From contig NZ_VFRR01000013.1 of assembly GCF_006385675.1 (NCBI RefSeq), forward strand, positions 37,190 through 101,189: a stretch of DNA of 64,000 nucleotides. Direction: 5' to 3'. The DNA is from Maribrevibacterium harenarium (lineage in GTDB: Bacteria > Pseudomonadota > Gammaproteobacteria > Pseudomonadales > Marinomonadaceae). Below the pieces are notes generated by a model. That model was given only the letters and a program-made list of their open reading frames with translations, did not search any database and was not told where the DNA came from. The position numbers and the translations under genes are program-made. Below, in pieces: positions 41,640 to 51,550 of the stretch (the first letter of the stretch is position 1; the number at the start of each line of letters is the position of its first letter).

Positions 41640-41987
41640 ATGACAACGATTTATCATAATCCACGCTGCTCCAAGAGTAGAGAAACGCTAGCACTGCTGA
41701 CTGATCGCAATACCGACCTAGAAGTCATCAAGTATTTAGAGGACCCTCTTTCTAAGGATACGTTGCGCAGTTTGTTAGAAGAATTAGGATTTGCAAGTGC
41801 TCGTGATCTGATGCGCACCAAAGAGGACATCTATAAAGAGCTTGGCCTGGCCGAAGTCACTGATGAAGATCAGTTATTAGAAGCCATGAGCCAACACCCT
41901 AAACTGATCGAAAGACCCATCGTAAGCCACCAAGGCAAAGCTAAGATTGGCCGTCCACCTGAAAGTGTCTTAGCTCTGTTTGAGTAG
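41640..41987 (+). CDS. ArsC-family (glutaredoxin-linked) reductase, YfgD type
   Basis: The 115-residue thioredoxin-fold protein has catalytic C10 in NPRCSKSRE and the C-terminal IVSHQGKAKIGRPPESVLALF typical of the family. True arsenate reductases and YfgD-like proteins share this fold. No arsenic transporter or regulator is nearby, so a housekeeping YfgD role is as likely as arsenic resistance. A DUF2069 gene follows, an association also seen in pseudomonads. Confidence 0.88.
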   Translation: MTTIYHNPRCSKSRETLALLTDRNTDLEVIKYLEDPLSKDTLRSLLEELGFASARDLMRTKEDIYKELGLAEVTDEDQLLEAMSQHPKLIERPIVSHQGKAKIGRPPESVLALFE

Positions 41988-42056
41988 TGTCTGCGGTTTC
42001 TAGTACGGTTAGGGGAAACTCTACTGTCACATTTCATATTGGATACATACGATCCC

Positions 42057-42461
42057 ATGGCAAAACGTGAGTTTATTTCGGCACCGGAACAACTGTATTA
42101 CAGTGACCTTTGCCACCGCTATTTACCGATATTGCGGCTCAACCTGTTAGCACTAGGTGCTGCTGTAGCTAGCTTCCAGTTGCTCATTAAAGATATACCG
42201 CTACAACACCCCGCGTTGTTTTTGCTATTTAGCTTAACGCCGCTATTACTAGCTACCTTCGCTGTCTGGCGTGGCAGCTACCGAGGTGCCATTTGGACCT
42301 GCTTTATCAGCATGTTCTATTTTATGGCTGGTGTACTAAATTGGACTCATCCTAAGGATTGGGCTTTTGGCACTAGCGAAACCTTGCTGTCTGTGATGCT
42401 GTTTAGCTTATCTCTGTATTATGCTCGCTGGAAAGGTTTCAGCGAGCTACCGGTCAAATAA
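42057..42461 (+). CDS. DUF2069 inner-membrane protein
   Basis: This small integral membrane protein has about four hydrophobic segments (LLALGAAVASFQLL, ALFLLFSLTPLLLATFAV, FISMFYFMAGVL, TLLSVMLFSLSLYYARW). The ATG at 42057 gives 134 residues; an in-frame TTG at 42039 is the alternative, and neither has a good ribosome site. Function is unknown. It converges on rmuC with only three bases between stops and no terminator. Confidence 0.82.
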   Translation: MAKREFISAPEQLYYSDLCHRYLPILRLNLLALGAAVASFQLLIKDIPLQHPALFLLFSLTPLLLATFAVWRGSYRGAIWTCFISMFYFMAGVLNWTHPKDWAFGTSETLLSVMLFSLSLYYARWKGFSELPVK

Positions 42462-42464
42462 AAA

Positions 42465-43895
42465 TCATGAGGGGCGTTCCTGATAGTGATCGCCCTGTCT
42501 TTCTTCGGATACTTCTTCCACTAATAAAGTCAGACGTTCGGTTTCAAAATCTCGCCCCAACACTTCCAGCGACGGCATAGTTTTACTTACCTTTGCCGAT
42601 AGCTGACGGAACCTATCTACCTTCCCATGCAACCCTTGCTGACCGGCTAGCGCCTTCACCGTATTGTTATAATGATTACTAACACTCCCTAACGCTCCAC
42701 CAAGCTTAATCAAACGCTCAGCCAATACACAGACTTGATTATAAATCTCTCCTGCTCGCTCACTGACTTCACGGGCTTCGGAGTTACTACGCTCCATCAT
42801 CCATAGATTACTAACCGTACGCAGTATCGGAATCAAAGTAGTGTGTGATACCAGTACAATCCCCTTTTTATAACCGTACTCGAAAAGGTCTTTATTGTGC
42901 TTTAAGGCTTCGATGTAGGCGGGCTCAATCGGCATAAACATCAAGACGAAGCTTGGGCTGTGCATACCAATCACGTTGGTGTAATCCTTGCCAGCTAAAT
43001 CATCAATATGGCGGCGGACAGCTTGGATATGCTCACTTAAGGCAATTTGATATGCTTCCGAAGAGTCTGCTGCAACAGCACGATCGTAGGCAATTAATGA
43101 GACTTTACTATCAATGATTATGTGCTTGTTGTCTGGCAGCTTGATCAGATAATCCGTTTGCTTCTGGCGCCCTTCGTGATCTTTAAAAGAAGTCTGCACA
43201 GAAAAATGCGCATCTTCCACTAAGCCACTCATTTCCAATGTGCGGCGTAATTGCGCTTCCCCCCAAGCTCCCCGCTGTTGGCTATCACCTTTTAGTGCTG
43301 AGGTCAGGTTATTTGCCTCAGCACTCATCTGTAACCCTATCTCTAGGACTTTGTGAATTTCCGATGCCAGTTGGGCATTCCCCCTAACCGACGACTCATG
43401 CACCTCATTCACACGGCGTTGAAACCCATCTAACTGCTCTTTTAGTGGCTTCAACATACCATCTAAGCCAACGCGATTAGTGTCAGCCAAGGCCCTGCCC
43501 TTTTCTTCAAATATACGGTTTGCGAGATTCTCAAACTCCTGTTTAAGACTCTCTCTAGCGCCATTTAATTGCTCAATTTGCTCTTTATGATGGCGCTCCT
43601 TCTCTTCTAGACGGGTACTAAGAATAGTTGCTCGACGCTGCTCCTCTTGCCATTGTTGCCGTAACTGCAGCGTAGCTTGCCGCTCCCGTTCCAACTGCAA
43701 ATTTAAACTGTCAATCTGCTCATCTAGGCGCATTAAATCCTGATTGGCAATGGACAGCTGTTGCTGCAAAAGGGTGCCCCTGTTCTTCATCAACCAGAAG
43801 GTAATTAAGCCACCCAGTATCAGCCCCACCCCAGTACATGCCGTCGCTATGACAATTTGATATTGATCCCACCACATCACAAACACAATTCCCAT
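42465..43895 (-). CDS. rmuC: DNA recombination protein RmuC
   Basis: The 476-residue protein has an N-terminal membrane anchor (~15-36), a long coiled coil (~45-135) and the RmuC domain. Family motifs include QRGAWGEAQLRRTLEMSGL, IIIDSKVSLIAYDRAV, SPSFVLMFMPIEPAYIEAL and GIVLVSHTTLIPILRTV. The C-terminal domain has a restriction-nuclease-like fold. RmuC limits inversions at short inverted repeats in E. coli. The first of two ATG codons was kept; neither has a clear ribosome site. Confidence 0.93.
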   Translation of the reverse strand: MGIVFVMWWDQYQIVIATACTGVGLILGGLITFWLMKNRGTLLQQQLSIANQDLMRLDEQIDSLNLQLERERQATLQLRQQWQEEQRRATILSTRLEEKERHHKEQIEQLNGARESLKQEFENLANRIFEEKGRALADTNRVGLDGMLKPLKEQLDGFQRRVNEVHESSVRGNAQLASEIHKVLEIGLQMSAEANNLTSALKGDSQQRGAWGEAQLRRTLEMSGLVEDAHFSVQTSFKDHEGRQKQTDYLIKLPDNKHIIIDSKVSLIAYDRAVAADSSEAYQIALSEHIQAVRRHIDDLAGKDYTNVIGMHSPSFVLMFMPIEPAYIEALKHNKDLFEYGYKKGIVLVSHTTLIPILRTVSNLWMMERSNSEAREVSERAGEIYNQVCVLAERLIKLGGALGSVSNHYNNTVKALAGQQGLHGKVDRFRQLSAKVSKTMPSLEVLGRDFETERLTLLVEEVSEERQGDHYQERPS

Positions 43896-43950
43896 TAAAA
43901 AACCACAGCAGTAAAATACTGTTTATCCATACAGACCGCAACTAAATCGC

Positions 43951-43981
43951 AAAAAAAAGCCAGAACACGTCTGGCTTTTTG
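43951..43981. terminator. Bidirectional terminator between purA and rmuC
   Basis: Stem AGCCAGA/TCTGGCT flanked by an eight-base A run on the left and a T run on the right. It ends purA transcription on the minus strand, before rmuC begins. Confidence 0.85.
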
Positions 43982-44001
43982 CATACTAAAAAACTATAGC
44001 A

Positions 44002-45315
<1,314 letters not shown>

Positions 45316-45339
45316 TTAAGATTTATTGAACGATTAGTC

Positions 45340-46506
45340 TTATTCAACGTCCCGTAGCTGCCAACGGTCAGCTACCAGAACTAATTCTTTATCAAATCCA
45401 GCACTGCCGTTATCAGCTTGTACTACTTGATATCCCTCGGCACGCAAAGCACAGATCGCCTGCCATAGCAAATTATCCACGCTCTGTGGGGCGCGAACTT
45501 TAACGCAACTATCAGCCGCAGGATTGGCCAACGACACCAAGGCTTTTACATCCGTACTAAAACCAGTTGCGGCACGTAGACGACCAAATACCTCACCAAT
45601 ATTGTCGTAACGACCTCCCCGAGCAACCGCATTACCATGCCCTGGCACGTAAGCCGCGAAGACGACACCAGTATGGTAACTGTAGGAGTCCATGTCAGAA
45701 AGATCGAAGTGCAAACCCACACTCGGGAAGCGGGTTGAGATAATGTCCGCAATGGACTGCAAGTTCGCCAATGCCTCAGTAACTGCCTCACTAACACCGG
45801 CAAGCACTTGTCCTGCTTGGACTAAGGTTTCACGGCCACCACAAAGACGTGGAAGCGCTAGTAACCACGTAGCTGCGCGGGGATCAATAGATAGCTCTGC
45901 CACAAAAGCCTCTAATTCAGGCAGACTTTTGCCGCGATACAACTCGCTGATTTTTTTCTCAACATCTTGATCAATACCAGCAGCAGACATCACGCCACGA
46001 ACAATATCAATGTGACCAAGATCGAGCACAACCCCTTGCAAGCCAGCGGAAAATACGGTTTCCAACATCAAAGAAATGATTTCTACGTCGGCAGACTGAG
46101 TATCATCTCCATAGAGTTCAGCGCCTAGCTGAATCGGGCTGCGCGTACCATCAAGACCTGCTGGCGTTGTACGTAATACACTGCCACAGTAACTAAGGCG
46201 CTGTACCCCTTCACTTTTCAGGCAATGGGCATCGATACGGGCAACCTGGGAAGTAAAATCGGCGCGAATACCCATCATACGACCAGAAAGCTGGTCGGTC
46301 ACTTTGAAGGTTTCAAGCTCTAAATCCGAACCTGCACCAGTTAAAAGAGAATCTAGGTATTCGAGTAGAGGTGGGATGACCAGCTGATAACCCCAGCTTT
46401 TATGTAAATCTAGTAAATTGCGGCGCAGGCTTTCAATCTTGCTTGCTTGTAATGGTAGCGCTTCATCTACCCCATCTGGTAGCAACCAGCGGTCTGCCAT
46501 GGTCAT
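45340..46506 (-). CDS. hisZ: ATP phosphoribosyltransferase regulatory subunit
   Basis: HisZ is a catalytically dead histidyl-tRNA synthetase paralogue that activates a short-form HisG in the first step of histidine synthesis. The 388 residues keep class II-like motifs (RADFTSQVARID, GGRYDNIGEVFG) but are truncated compared with HisS. The start follows AGAGGA. An out-of-frame ATG-TTA-TGA minicistron overlaps the site just ahead. The hflC-DUF2065-hisZ-purA order matches pseudomonads. Confidence 0.95.
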   Translation of the reverse strand: MTMADRWLLPDGVDEALPLQASKIESLRRNLLDLHKSWGYQLVIPPLLEYLDSLLTGAGSDLELETFKVTDQLSGRMMGIRADFTSQVARIDAHCLKSEGVQRLSYCGSVLRTTPAGLDGTRSPIQLGAELYGDDTQSADVEIISLMLETVFSAGLQGVVLDLGHIDIVRGVMSAAGIDQDVEKKISELYRGKSLPELEAFVAELSIDPRAATWLLALPRLCGGRETLVQAGQVLAGVSEAVTEALANLQSIADIISTRFPSVGLHFDLSDMDSYSYHTGVVFAAYVPGHGNAVARGGRYDNIGEVFGRLRAATGFSTDVKALVSLANPAADSCVKVRAPQSVDNLLWQAICALRAEGYQVVQADNGSAGFDKELVLVADRWQLRDVE

Positions 46507-46520
46507 AACATGAGTTCCTC

Positions 46521-46718
46521 TTAATTTCGAACTAAGATCACGATAAGTAGCCCGAACAACATACTGGCAGCCCCGATGACACGAATATTAGCGACAGGAC
46601 TGCGAGAGACTTTCTGTAACAACATGCGCCATTGTTCTGGCGCTAAAAATGGCAGTATCCCCTCAAAGATCAACATTAGTCCAAAAGCAATCAATAGCGA
46701 TTCTAATAACTCAGACAT
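46521..46718 (-). CDS. DUF2065 small membrane protein
   Basis: The ATG at 46718 gives 65 residues starting MSELLESLLIAFG; the frame extends 20 codons further through the hflC terminator, so the longer form is rejected. Two membrane helices are evident (LLESLLIAFGLMLIFEGILPFL and VIGAASMLFGLLIVIL). It is of the YjeT type. Function is unknown, but its place between hflC and hisZ is conserved. It ends 14 bases before hisZ. Confidence 0.85.
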   Translation of the reverse strand: MSELLESLLIAFGLMLIFEGILPFLAPEQWRMLLQKVSRSPVANIRVIGAASMLFGLLIVILVRN

Positions 46719-46740
46719 TATTTCGGGATCCTGCACACTA

Positions 46741-46765
46741 AAAAACCGGGGCGTGCCCGGTTTTT
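46741..46765 (-). terminator. Terminator at the end of the hfq-hflX-hflKC unit
   Basis: A 10-bp perfect stem AAAAACCGGG/CCCGGTTTTT with loop GCGTG, T run on the minus strand. It lies 22 bases before the DUF2065 ATG, so DUF2065-hisZ-purA need read-through or a promoter overlapping it. Confidence 0.85.
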
Positions 46766-46834
46766 GTAATAGTACCACGATTGCGGCAGCGACTTACAGG
46801 CTTAAGCCTATGCGCTGACGCAATTTAGATATTG

Positions 46835-47701
46835 TTACTGTGATTTTTCCAGATACTGGAAGAACTCACTTTTAGGATCGAGGACAAACAAGTCTCCACC
46901 GTTGCTGAAACTTTCGCGATAAGCTTGCAAACTACGGTAGAACTTGAAGAACTCGGGATCTTGTTGATACACCTGAGCATAGATGGATGCAGCTTGAGCG
47001 TCACCATCACCGCGAATCATTTCTGCGTCACGCTGGGCTTCCGCCTCTAATACCACACGCTGACGATCCGCATCTGCACGAATACCTTCAGCAAGCTCAA
47101 GACCTTTCGAACGGTGCTCGCGAGCTTCACGCTCACGCTCGGTACGCATACGCTGGTAAACCGATTCGCTCACGTCTGGCGGAAGGTCGATACGTTTAAC
47201 TCGAATATCAACAATAGTAATACCAAGTTCAGTCTTAGCCACACCATCCAAGTTATCACGCAACTCAGTCATAAGTTGGTCACGCTCACCGGATACCACC
47301 TCGTGCATAGTACGCTCACCGAACTGGTTACGAAGGCCGGTATCAACTCGAGAAGATAAAACTCGATTGGCAACAAATTCATCGCCTGAAGTGGCTTGAT
47401 AGAATTTCGCTACATCATCGATTTTCCACTTTACGTAGGAATCAACAATAACCGCTTTCTTCTCTAACGTCAGATAACGTTGTGGACGAGAATCCATGGT
47501 TAGAATCCGAGCGTCGAACTTTTTCACTTCGTTCATTACTGGAATCTTAAAATGCAAACCGGGCTGAACATCGTTCTCAACGATTTCACCGAACTTGAGC
47601 ACCACCGCTCGTTCAGTTTCTTTTACCACATACAATGTTTGCGATGCGACCAGTAGAGCCAGCAAGGCAACAAACAATAGGGAGAATGAAGCATTACGCA
47701 T
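46835..47701 (-). CDS. hflC: HflC, SPFH-domain membrane protease modulator
   Basis: With HflK it forms the large periplasmic cage around FtsH. The 288 residues have one N-terminal membrane helix (SLLFVALLALLVASQTLYVV), a prohibitin-type SPFH domain (VVLKFGEIV) and a long helical region with a TEREREAREHRSKG stretch. It starts on the last base of the hflK stop region (one-base overlap). Confidence 0.97.
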   Translation of the reverse strand: MRNASFSLLFVALLALLVASQTLYVVKETERAVVLKFGEIVENDVQPGLHFKIPVMNEVKKFDARILTMDSRPQRYLTLEKKAVIVDSYVKWKIDDVAKFYQATSGDEFVANRVLSSRVDTGLRNQFGERTMHEVVSGERDQLMTELRDNLDGVAKTELGITIVDIRVKRIDLPPDVSESVYQRMRTEREREAREHRSKGLELAEGIRADADRQRVVLEAEAQRDAEMIRGDGDAQAASIYAQVYQQDPEFFKFYRSLQAYRESFSNGGDLFVLDPKSEFFQYLEKSQ

Positions 47702-48924
47702 TAGTTACGACCCTCCCGGCGAACAGTTGAGTTTTGACGTTTACGTAGCTCATCAATTACCTGGTCAGTCAAGACACCGATGTTAGCAGATTCAAGGGAG
47801 CTCAAGTTTGCTCCTGTGCTCGCTGGGCGCTGTTTCATTAATTGATCCAAAGGCAGATACATCATGTTATTACCAGACTCAGAATCAATAACCACTTTGC
47901 TGGCGTCACGATAGATACCTTCCATAGTCTCCAAGTAAATACGCTGCTTGGTAACTTTCGGAGCCTTCACATACTCTTGGTAGAGGCGATCGAAACGATC
48001 AGCTTGACCTTGAGCTCGTGCAACAACTTCAGAGCGATAAGCTTCCGCCTCTTCACGAATACGCTGAGCACGACCGCGCGCTTCTGGGATGATACCGTTA
48101 GCGTATGATTCGGCTTCGTTACGTACACGCTGTTCGTCTTCTTTCGCTTTGATTACGTCGTCAAACGCTTCTTGCACTTGGCTCGGCGCTTGGGTGTTTT
48201 CCACGTTAACTTTGGAAATCAGCAAGCCTGTACCGTAGTCGTTAATGTAGCCTTGCAGACGCTCTTTCATTTCTTCCGCAAGAATCTGACGACCCTCAGT
48301 AAGAATCTGATCCATCTCAGTGCTACCCACTACGTGACGCAAGGAGCTTTCTACAGCCTGTGACAATGATTCCTCAGGACTACGAACGTTCAGTAGGAAA
48401 TCTTTCGGTTCACTCACCGAGTACTGGACCGAGACGCCAACTTCAACGATGGCTTCGTCTAGGGTAAGCATTAGGGCTTTGTGATCCATTGAACGCACTT
48501 TGGTTACGTTGACCTTGGTCACCGAGTCGATCAAAGGTGGATTCCAGTGCAGACCTGGCATGACGGTTTCATGGTATTTGCCAAGGCGCAAAACCACACC
48601 ACGCTCTTGCTGATCGACCTGGTAAATACCAGTTGACGCCCACAAAGCGAACAGACCGATTGCGACAATGGCAATTAACCCGGAACTAAGTTTACCGCCT
48701 AAATTTGGACCACCATTGGATGATCCACCGCCGCGTTTTTTCTTAACACCGAGCATCTCCATCAGTTTACCAAAGGCTTCATCTAGATCTGGCGGTGCCT
48801 GATCGTTCTTGTCCTGTTGGCGACCCCAAGGGTCATTTTTTGGTTCCTGCTGACGGCCGTTTTCCGGCTTTTTATCAGGATTCCATGGGTCATTATCGTT
48901 ATTACCCGGTTCATTCCAGGCCAT
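47701..48924 (-). CDS. hflK: HflK, SPFH-domain membrane protease modulator
   Basis: This is the HflC partner. The 407 residues begin with a hydrophilic Asn/Asp/Pro-rich segment (DNDPWNPDKKPENG) of about 75 residues. A membrane helix follows (LSSGLIAIVAIGLFALWASTGIY), then the SPFH domain (RGVVLRLGKYHETVMPGLHW) and a helical cage segment. It lies 35 bases after hflX. Confidence 0.97.
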   Translation of the reverse strand: MAWNEPGNNDNDPWNPDKKPENGRQQEPKNDPWGRQQDKNDQAPPDLDEAFGKLMEMLGVKKKRGGGSSNGGPNLGGKLSSGLIAIVAIGLFALWASTGIYQVDQQERGVVLRLGKYHETVMPGLHWNPPLIDSVTKVNVTKVRSMDHKALMLTLDEAIVEVGVSVQYSVSEPKDFLLNVRSPEESLSQAVESSLRHVVGSTEMDQILTEGRQILAEEMKERLQGYINDYGTGLLISKVNVENTQAPSQVQEAFDDVIKAKEDEQRVRNEAESYANGIIPEARGRAQRIREEAEAYRSEVVARAQGQADRFDRLYQEYVKAPKVTKQRIYLETMEGIYRDASKVVIDSESGNNMMYLPLDQLMKQRPASTGANLSSLESANIGVLTDQVIDELRKRQNSTVRREGRN

Positions 48925-48959
48925 ACTAGATCTCCACTCTAATTTAAAATGTAGTCAGT

Positions 48960-50249
48960 TCAAGCTGCCTGCACTTGATCTTCGCGCATACCTACCCGAG
49001 CAAGAATCTGTAAAAAATCTTTGCGCGGTAAACGCAATTCAAGCAAGCATCGACCGAAGTCATCGTACGACTCGGAGCGCACGGCACCCTGCTCAAATAG
49101 CAGCGAACGTAAACGCCCAAATTCTGCAGGGACAACAATGGTTTCGTCCATTACATCCACCGCTAAACGTTCGGCTATGGCTTGCTCAAGCAGGTCTATT
49201 CCCCAACCTTCTTTTGCAGACAACCAAACGCGCCAAGGGTTCCCCTGCTCATCACGATCAATTCGCGGAGCACCAGTTTCCAAGGCATCAATTTTATTGA
49301 ACACCAACAGAGTCGGTAATTCATTCGCATCTATCTCTTCTAGCACCAGATCAACATGCTTGATGTTATCGTCCCGGTCGTTATCCGCAGCATCAATGAC
49401 ATGTAACAGCAAATCTGCTTCAGATGATTCCTTAAGAGTCGCCTGAAACGCTTTTACCAATCGGTGTGGAAGTTGACGGATAAAACCTACCGTATCCGCC
49501 AACACAACCGGTCCCACTTGCTCAATTTCAAGGCGGCGCAATGTAGGATCCAAGGTAGCAAACAGCTGATCCGCAGCGTACACATCCGCCCCAGTTACCC
49601 GATTAAACAAAGTCGATTTACCCGCGTTGGTATAACCAACCAAAGAAACGGTAGGAACGTCAGAGCGAGAACGGGAACGCCGACTTTGATCCCTCTGACT
49701 GTTTACTTTCTCTAAACGTTTTTGGATCGATTTAATTCGCTCTCTTAATAGTCGACGGTCCGTTTCTAACTGCGTTTCACCGGGACCGCGCATACCAATA
49801 CCGCCTTTTTGGCGCTCTAAGTGAGTCCAGCCGCGAACTAAGCGCGTCGACATATGCTGCAATTGCGCCAATTCGACTTGTAACTTACCTTCATGGGTAC
49901 GGGCACGCTGGGCGAAAATATCCAGTATTAGACCTGTACGATCCAATACCCGGCATTTCAGCACACTTTCAAGGTTACGCTCTTGCGACGGCGATAGCGC
50001 ATGGTCGAACAAGACCACTTCTACACCTTCAGCAACAACTATTTCACGGATTTCTTCGAGTTTGCCGGTGCCGACAAAATATTTGGAGTCCGGTTTTAAT
50101 CGCGACCCTGTCACAACTGCGACAGGGTCAGCACCGGCTGAGATAGCGAGTTCAACAAACTCTTCAGGACCATATTTGGCTTGTTGGTCATTAAAATCGA
50201 TATGAACTACGACTGCGATTTCACCACTTTCAGGGCGTTCGAAAAACAA
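48960..50249 (-). CDS. hflX: GTPase HflX
   Basis: HflX is a ribosome-splitting GTPase. The 429 residues have an N-terminal helical/nucleotide-binding domain with [27 protein letters not shown], and a G domain with G1 GYTNAGKST, G3 DTVGFI and G4 NKID. A C-terminal domain follows. It lies 34 bases after hfq and is cotranscribed with it. Confidence 0.97.
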   Translation of the reverse strand: MFFERPESGEIAVVVHIDFNDQQAKYGPEEFVELAISAGADPVAVVTGSRLKPDSKYFVGTGKLEEIREIVVAEGVEVVLFDHALSPSQERNLESVLKCRVLDRTGLILDIFAQRARTHEGKLQVELAQLQHMSTRLVRGWTHLERQKGGIGMRGPGETQLETDRRLLRERIKSIQKRLEKVNSQRDQSRRSRSRSDVPTVSLVGYTNAGKSTLFNRVTGADVYAADQLFATLDPTLRRLEIEQVGPVVLADTVGFIRQLPHRLVKAFQATLKESSEADLLLHVIDAADNDRDDNIKHVDLVLEEIDANELPTLLVFNKIDALETGAPRIDRDEQGNPWRVWLSAKEGWGIDLLEQAIAERLAVDVMDETIVVPAEFGRLRSLLFEQGAVRSESYDDFGRCLLELRLPRKDFLQILARVGMREDQVQAA

Positions 50250-50283
50250 GTTATCTAACCTCTTTTGACCCTAACAGGCCAAA

Positions 50284-50529
50284 CTATTCAGCAGCGTCTT
50301 CCGCCTGATCAGAGGACGGCAGACGAATGGTACGAGATGGGACAACTGTGGAAATGGCATGTTTGTAAACCATTTGGCTAACAGTGTTTTTTAACAGAAT
50401 CACAAACTGATCAAATGATTCGATTTGTCCCTGCAATTTAATACCGTTCACAAGAAAGATAGATACAGGTACTCTCTCTTTGCGAAGTACGTTTAAGTAA
50501 GGGTCTTGTAGTGATTGCCCTTTTGACAT
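50284..50529 (-). CDS. hfq: RNA chaperone Hfq
   Basis: Hfq is a hexameric Sm-like protein that pairs small RNAs with mRNAs. The ATG at 50529, after TAAGGAGA, gives 81 residues starting [13 protein letters not shown]; 33 more upstream codons are open but unlike the family. Sm1 ([22 protein letters not shown]) and Sm2 ([10 protein letters not shown]) are intact, and the C-terminal tail is short. It follows miaA by about 85 bases. Confidence 0.98.
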   Translation of the reverse strand: MSKGQSLQDPYLNVLRKERVPVSIFLVNGIKLQGQIESFDQFVILLKNTVSQMVYKHAISTVVPSRTIRLPSSDQAEDAAE

Positions 50530-50614
50530 TGGATTCTCCTTAAGCATGCATAAAGTAATAAAACAAAGGTAAAACAATATTCTAGATAGTATACCAGATC
50601 TTTCTTGTTTTCCC

Positions 50615-51550
50615 CTATATATTCGCACCTTCGAAGTATTTCAAGGCTTGGCTTAAAAGGTTTTTATCTAAACTGTCGAAAACCTTCAATTCCTCCCAAC
50701 CACGTAGCCAAGTAATTTGTCGTTTTGCTAACTGGCGCGTGGCAACAACGCCTTTAAAGATGGCATCTTCTAAAGAATCTTCTCCGGCTAAATGCTGCCA
50801 TAGCTGGCGATACCCCACACAACGAATTGACGGCATTGAAATATCTAGGTCACCTCGTTGATAAAGACTTTCCACTTCCTGCAGGAAGCCCTGTTCCATC
50901 ATTTGCATAAAACGCGCCTCGATACGCTCATGCAGGATCGCCCGATCAACCGGCATGACAGCGACATTCACCAGATCAAAGGGCAGCTCTTGAGCTTGTT
51001 GCTCTGCCCACCACTGGGTCATGGTTTTGCCGGTCAAACGATACACCTCTAAGGCTCTTAGCAGCCGCTGAGGATCGTTTGGATGAATACGCGCTGCTGA
51101 CTCAGGATCCACTTGAGCGAGCTGCTCATGCAACACTTCCAAGCCGAGTCGCTCTCGCTCTTCTTCCAACTGAGATCGCAAAGCGATATCCGCGTGAGGC
51201 ATGTCTGCCAACCCTTTTTGCAAGGCGTTGAAGTACATCATGGTGCCGCCAACTAGCAGAGGTTTGCGGCCCTGATCAAGAATATCCTCGATCTCGGCTA
51301 TCGCATCGCTAACAAAATCCGCCGCCGAGTAGCTATCCTTAGGATCAATAATGTCGATTAAGCGATGGGGAGCTCGTGCCAGTGTCTCGGCGTCCGGTTT
51401 AGCAGTACCGATATCCATGGTTTTGTACACTAACGCCGAATCGACACTGATAATGTCGTAACCATGCTCAGCAGCAAGCTCCACCGCCAAGCCGGTCTTA
51501 CCGGAGGCTGTTGGCCCCATTAAGCATACAATTTTTGGCTTAGCGGCCAT
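50615..51550 (-). CDS. miaA: tRNA dimethylallyltransferase
   Basis: MiaA adds a dimethylallyl group to A37 of tRNAs reading UNN codons. The 311 residues have the P-loop [41 protein letters not shown] and the [12 protein letters not shown] region. It overlaps the mutL stop by one base (TAATG), so the two are coupled. The order mutL-miaA-hfq is conserved. Confidence 0.98.
   Translation of the reverse strand: MAAKPKIVCLMGPTASGKTGLAVELAAEHGYDIISVDSALVYKTMDIGTAKPDAETLARAPHRLIDIIDPKDSYSAADFVSDAIAEIEDILDQGRKPLLVGGTMMYFNALQKGLADMPHADIALRSQLEEERERLGLEVLHEQLAQVDPESAARIHPNDPQRLLRALEVYRLTGKTMTQWWAEQQAQELPFDLVNVAVMPVDRAILHERIEARFMQMMEQGFLQEVESLYQRGDLDISMPSIRCVGYRQLWQHLAGEDSLEDAIFKGVVATRQLAKRQITWLRGWEELKVFDSLDKNLLSQALKYFEGANI

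Noticed and set aside
41640..41987. Arsenic resistance operon
   Set aside because: The ArsC-like gene has no transporter, arsR or other ars gene nearby; a YfgD-type housekeeping role is equally likely.
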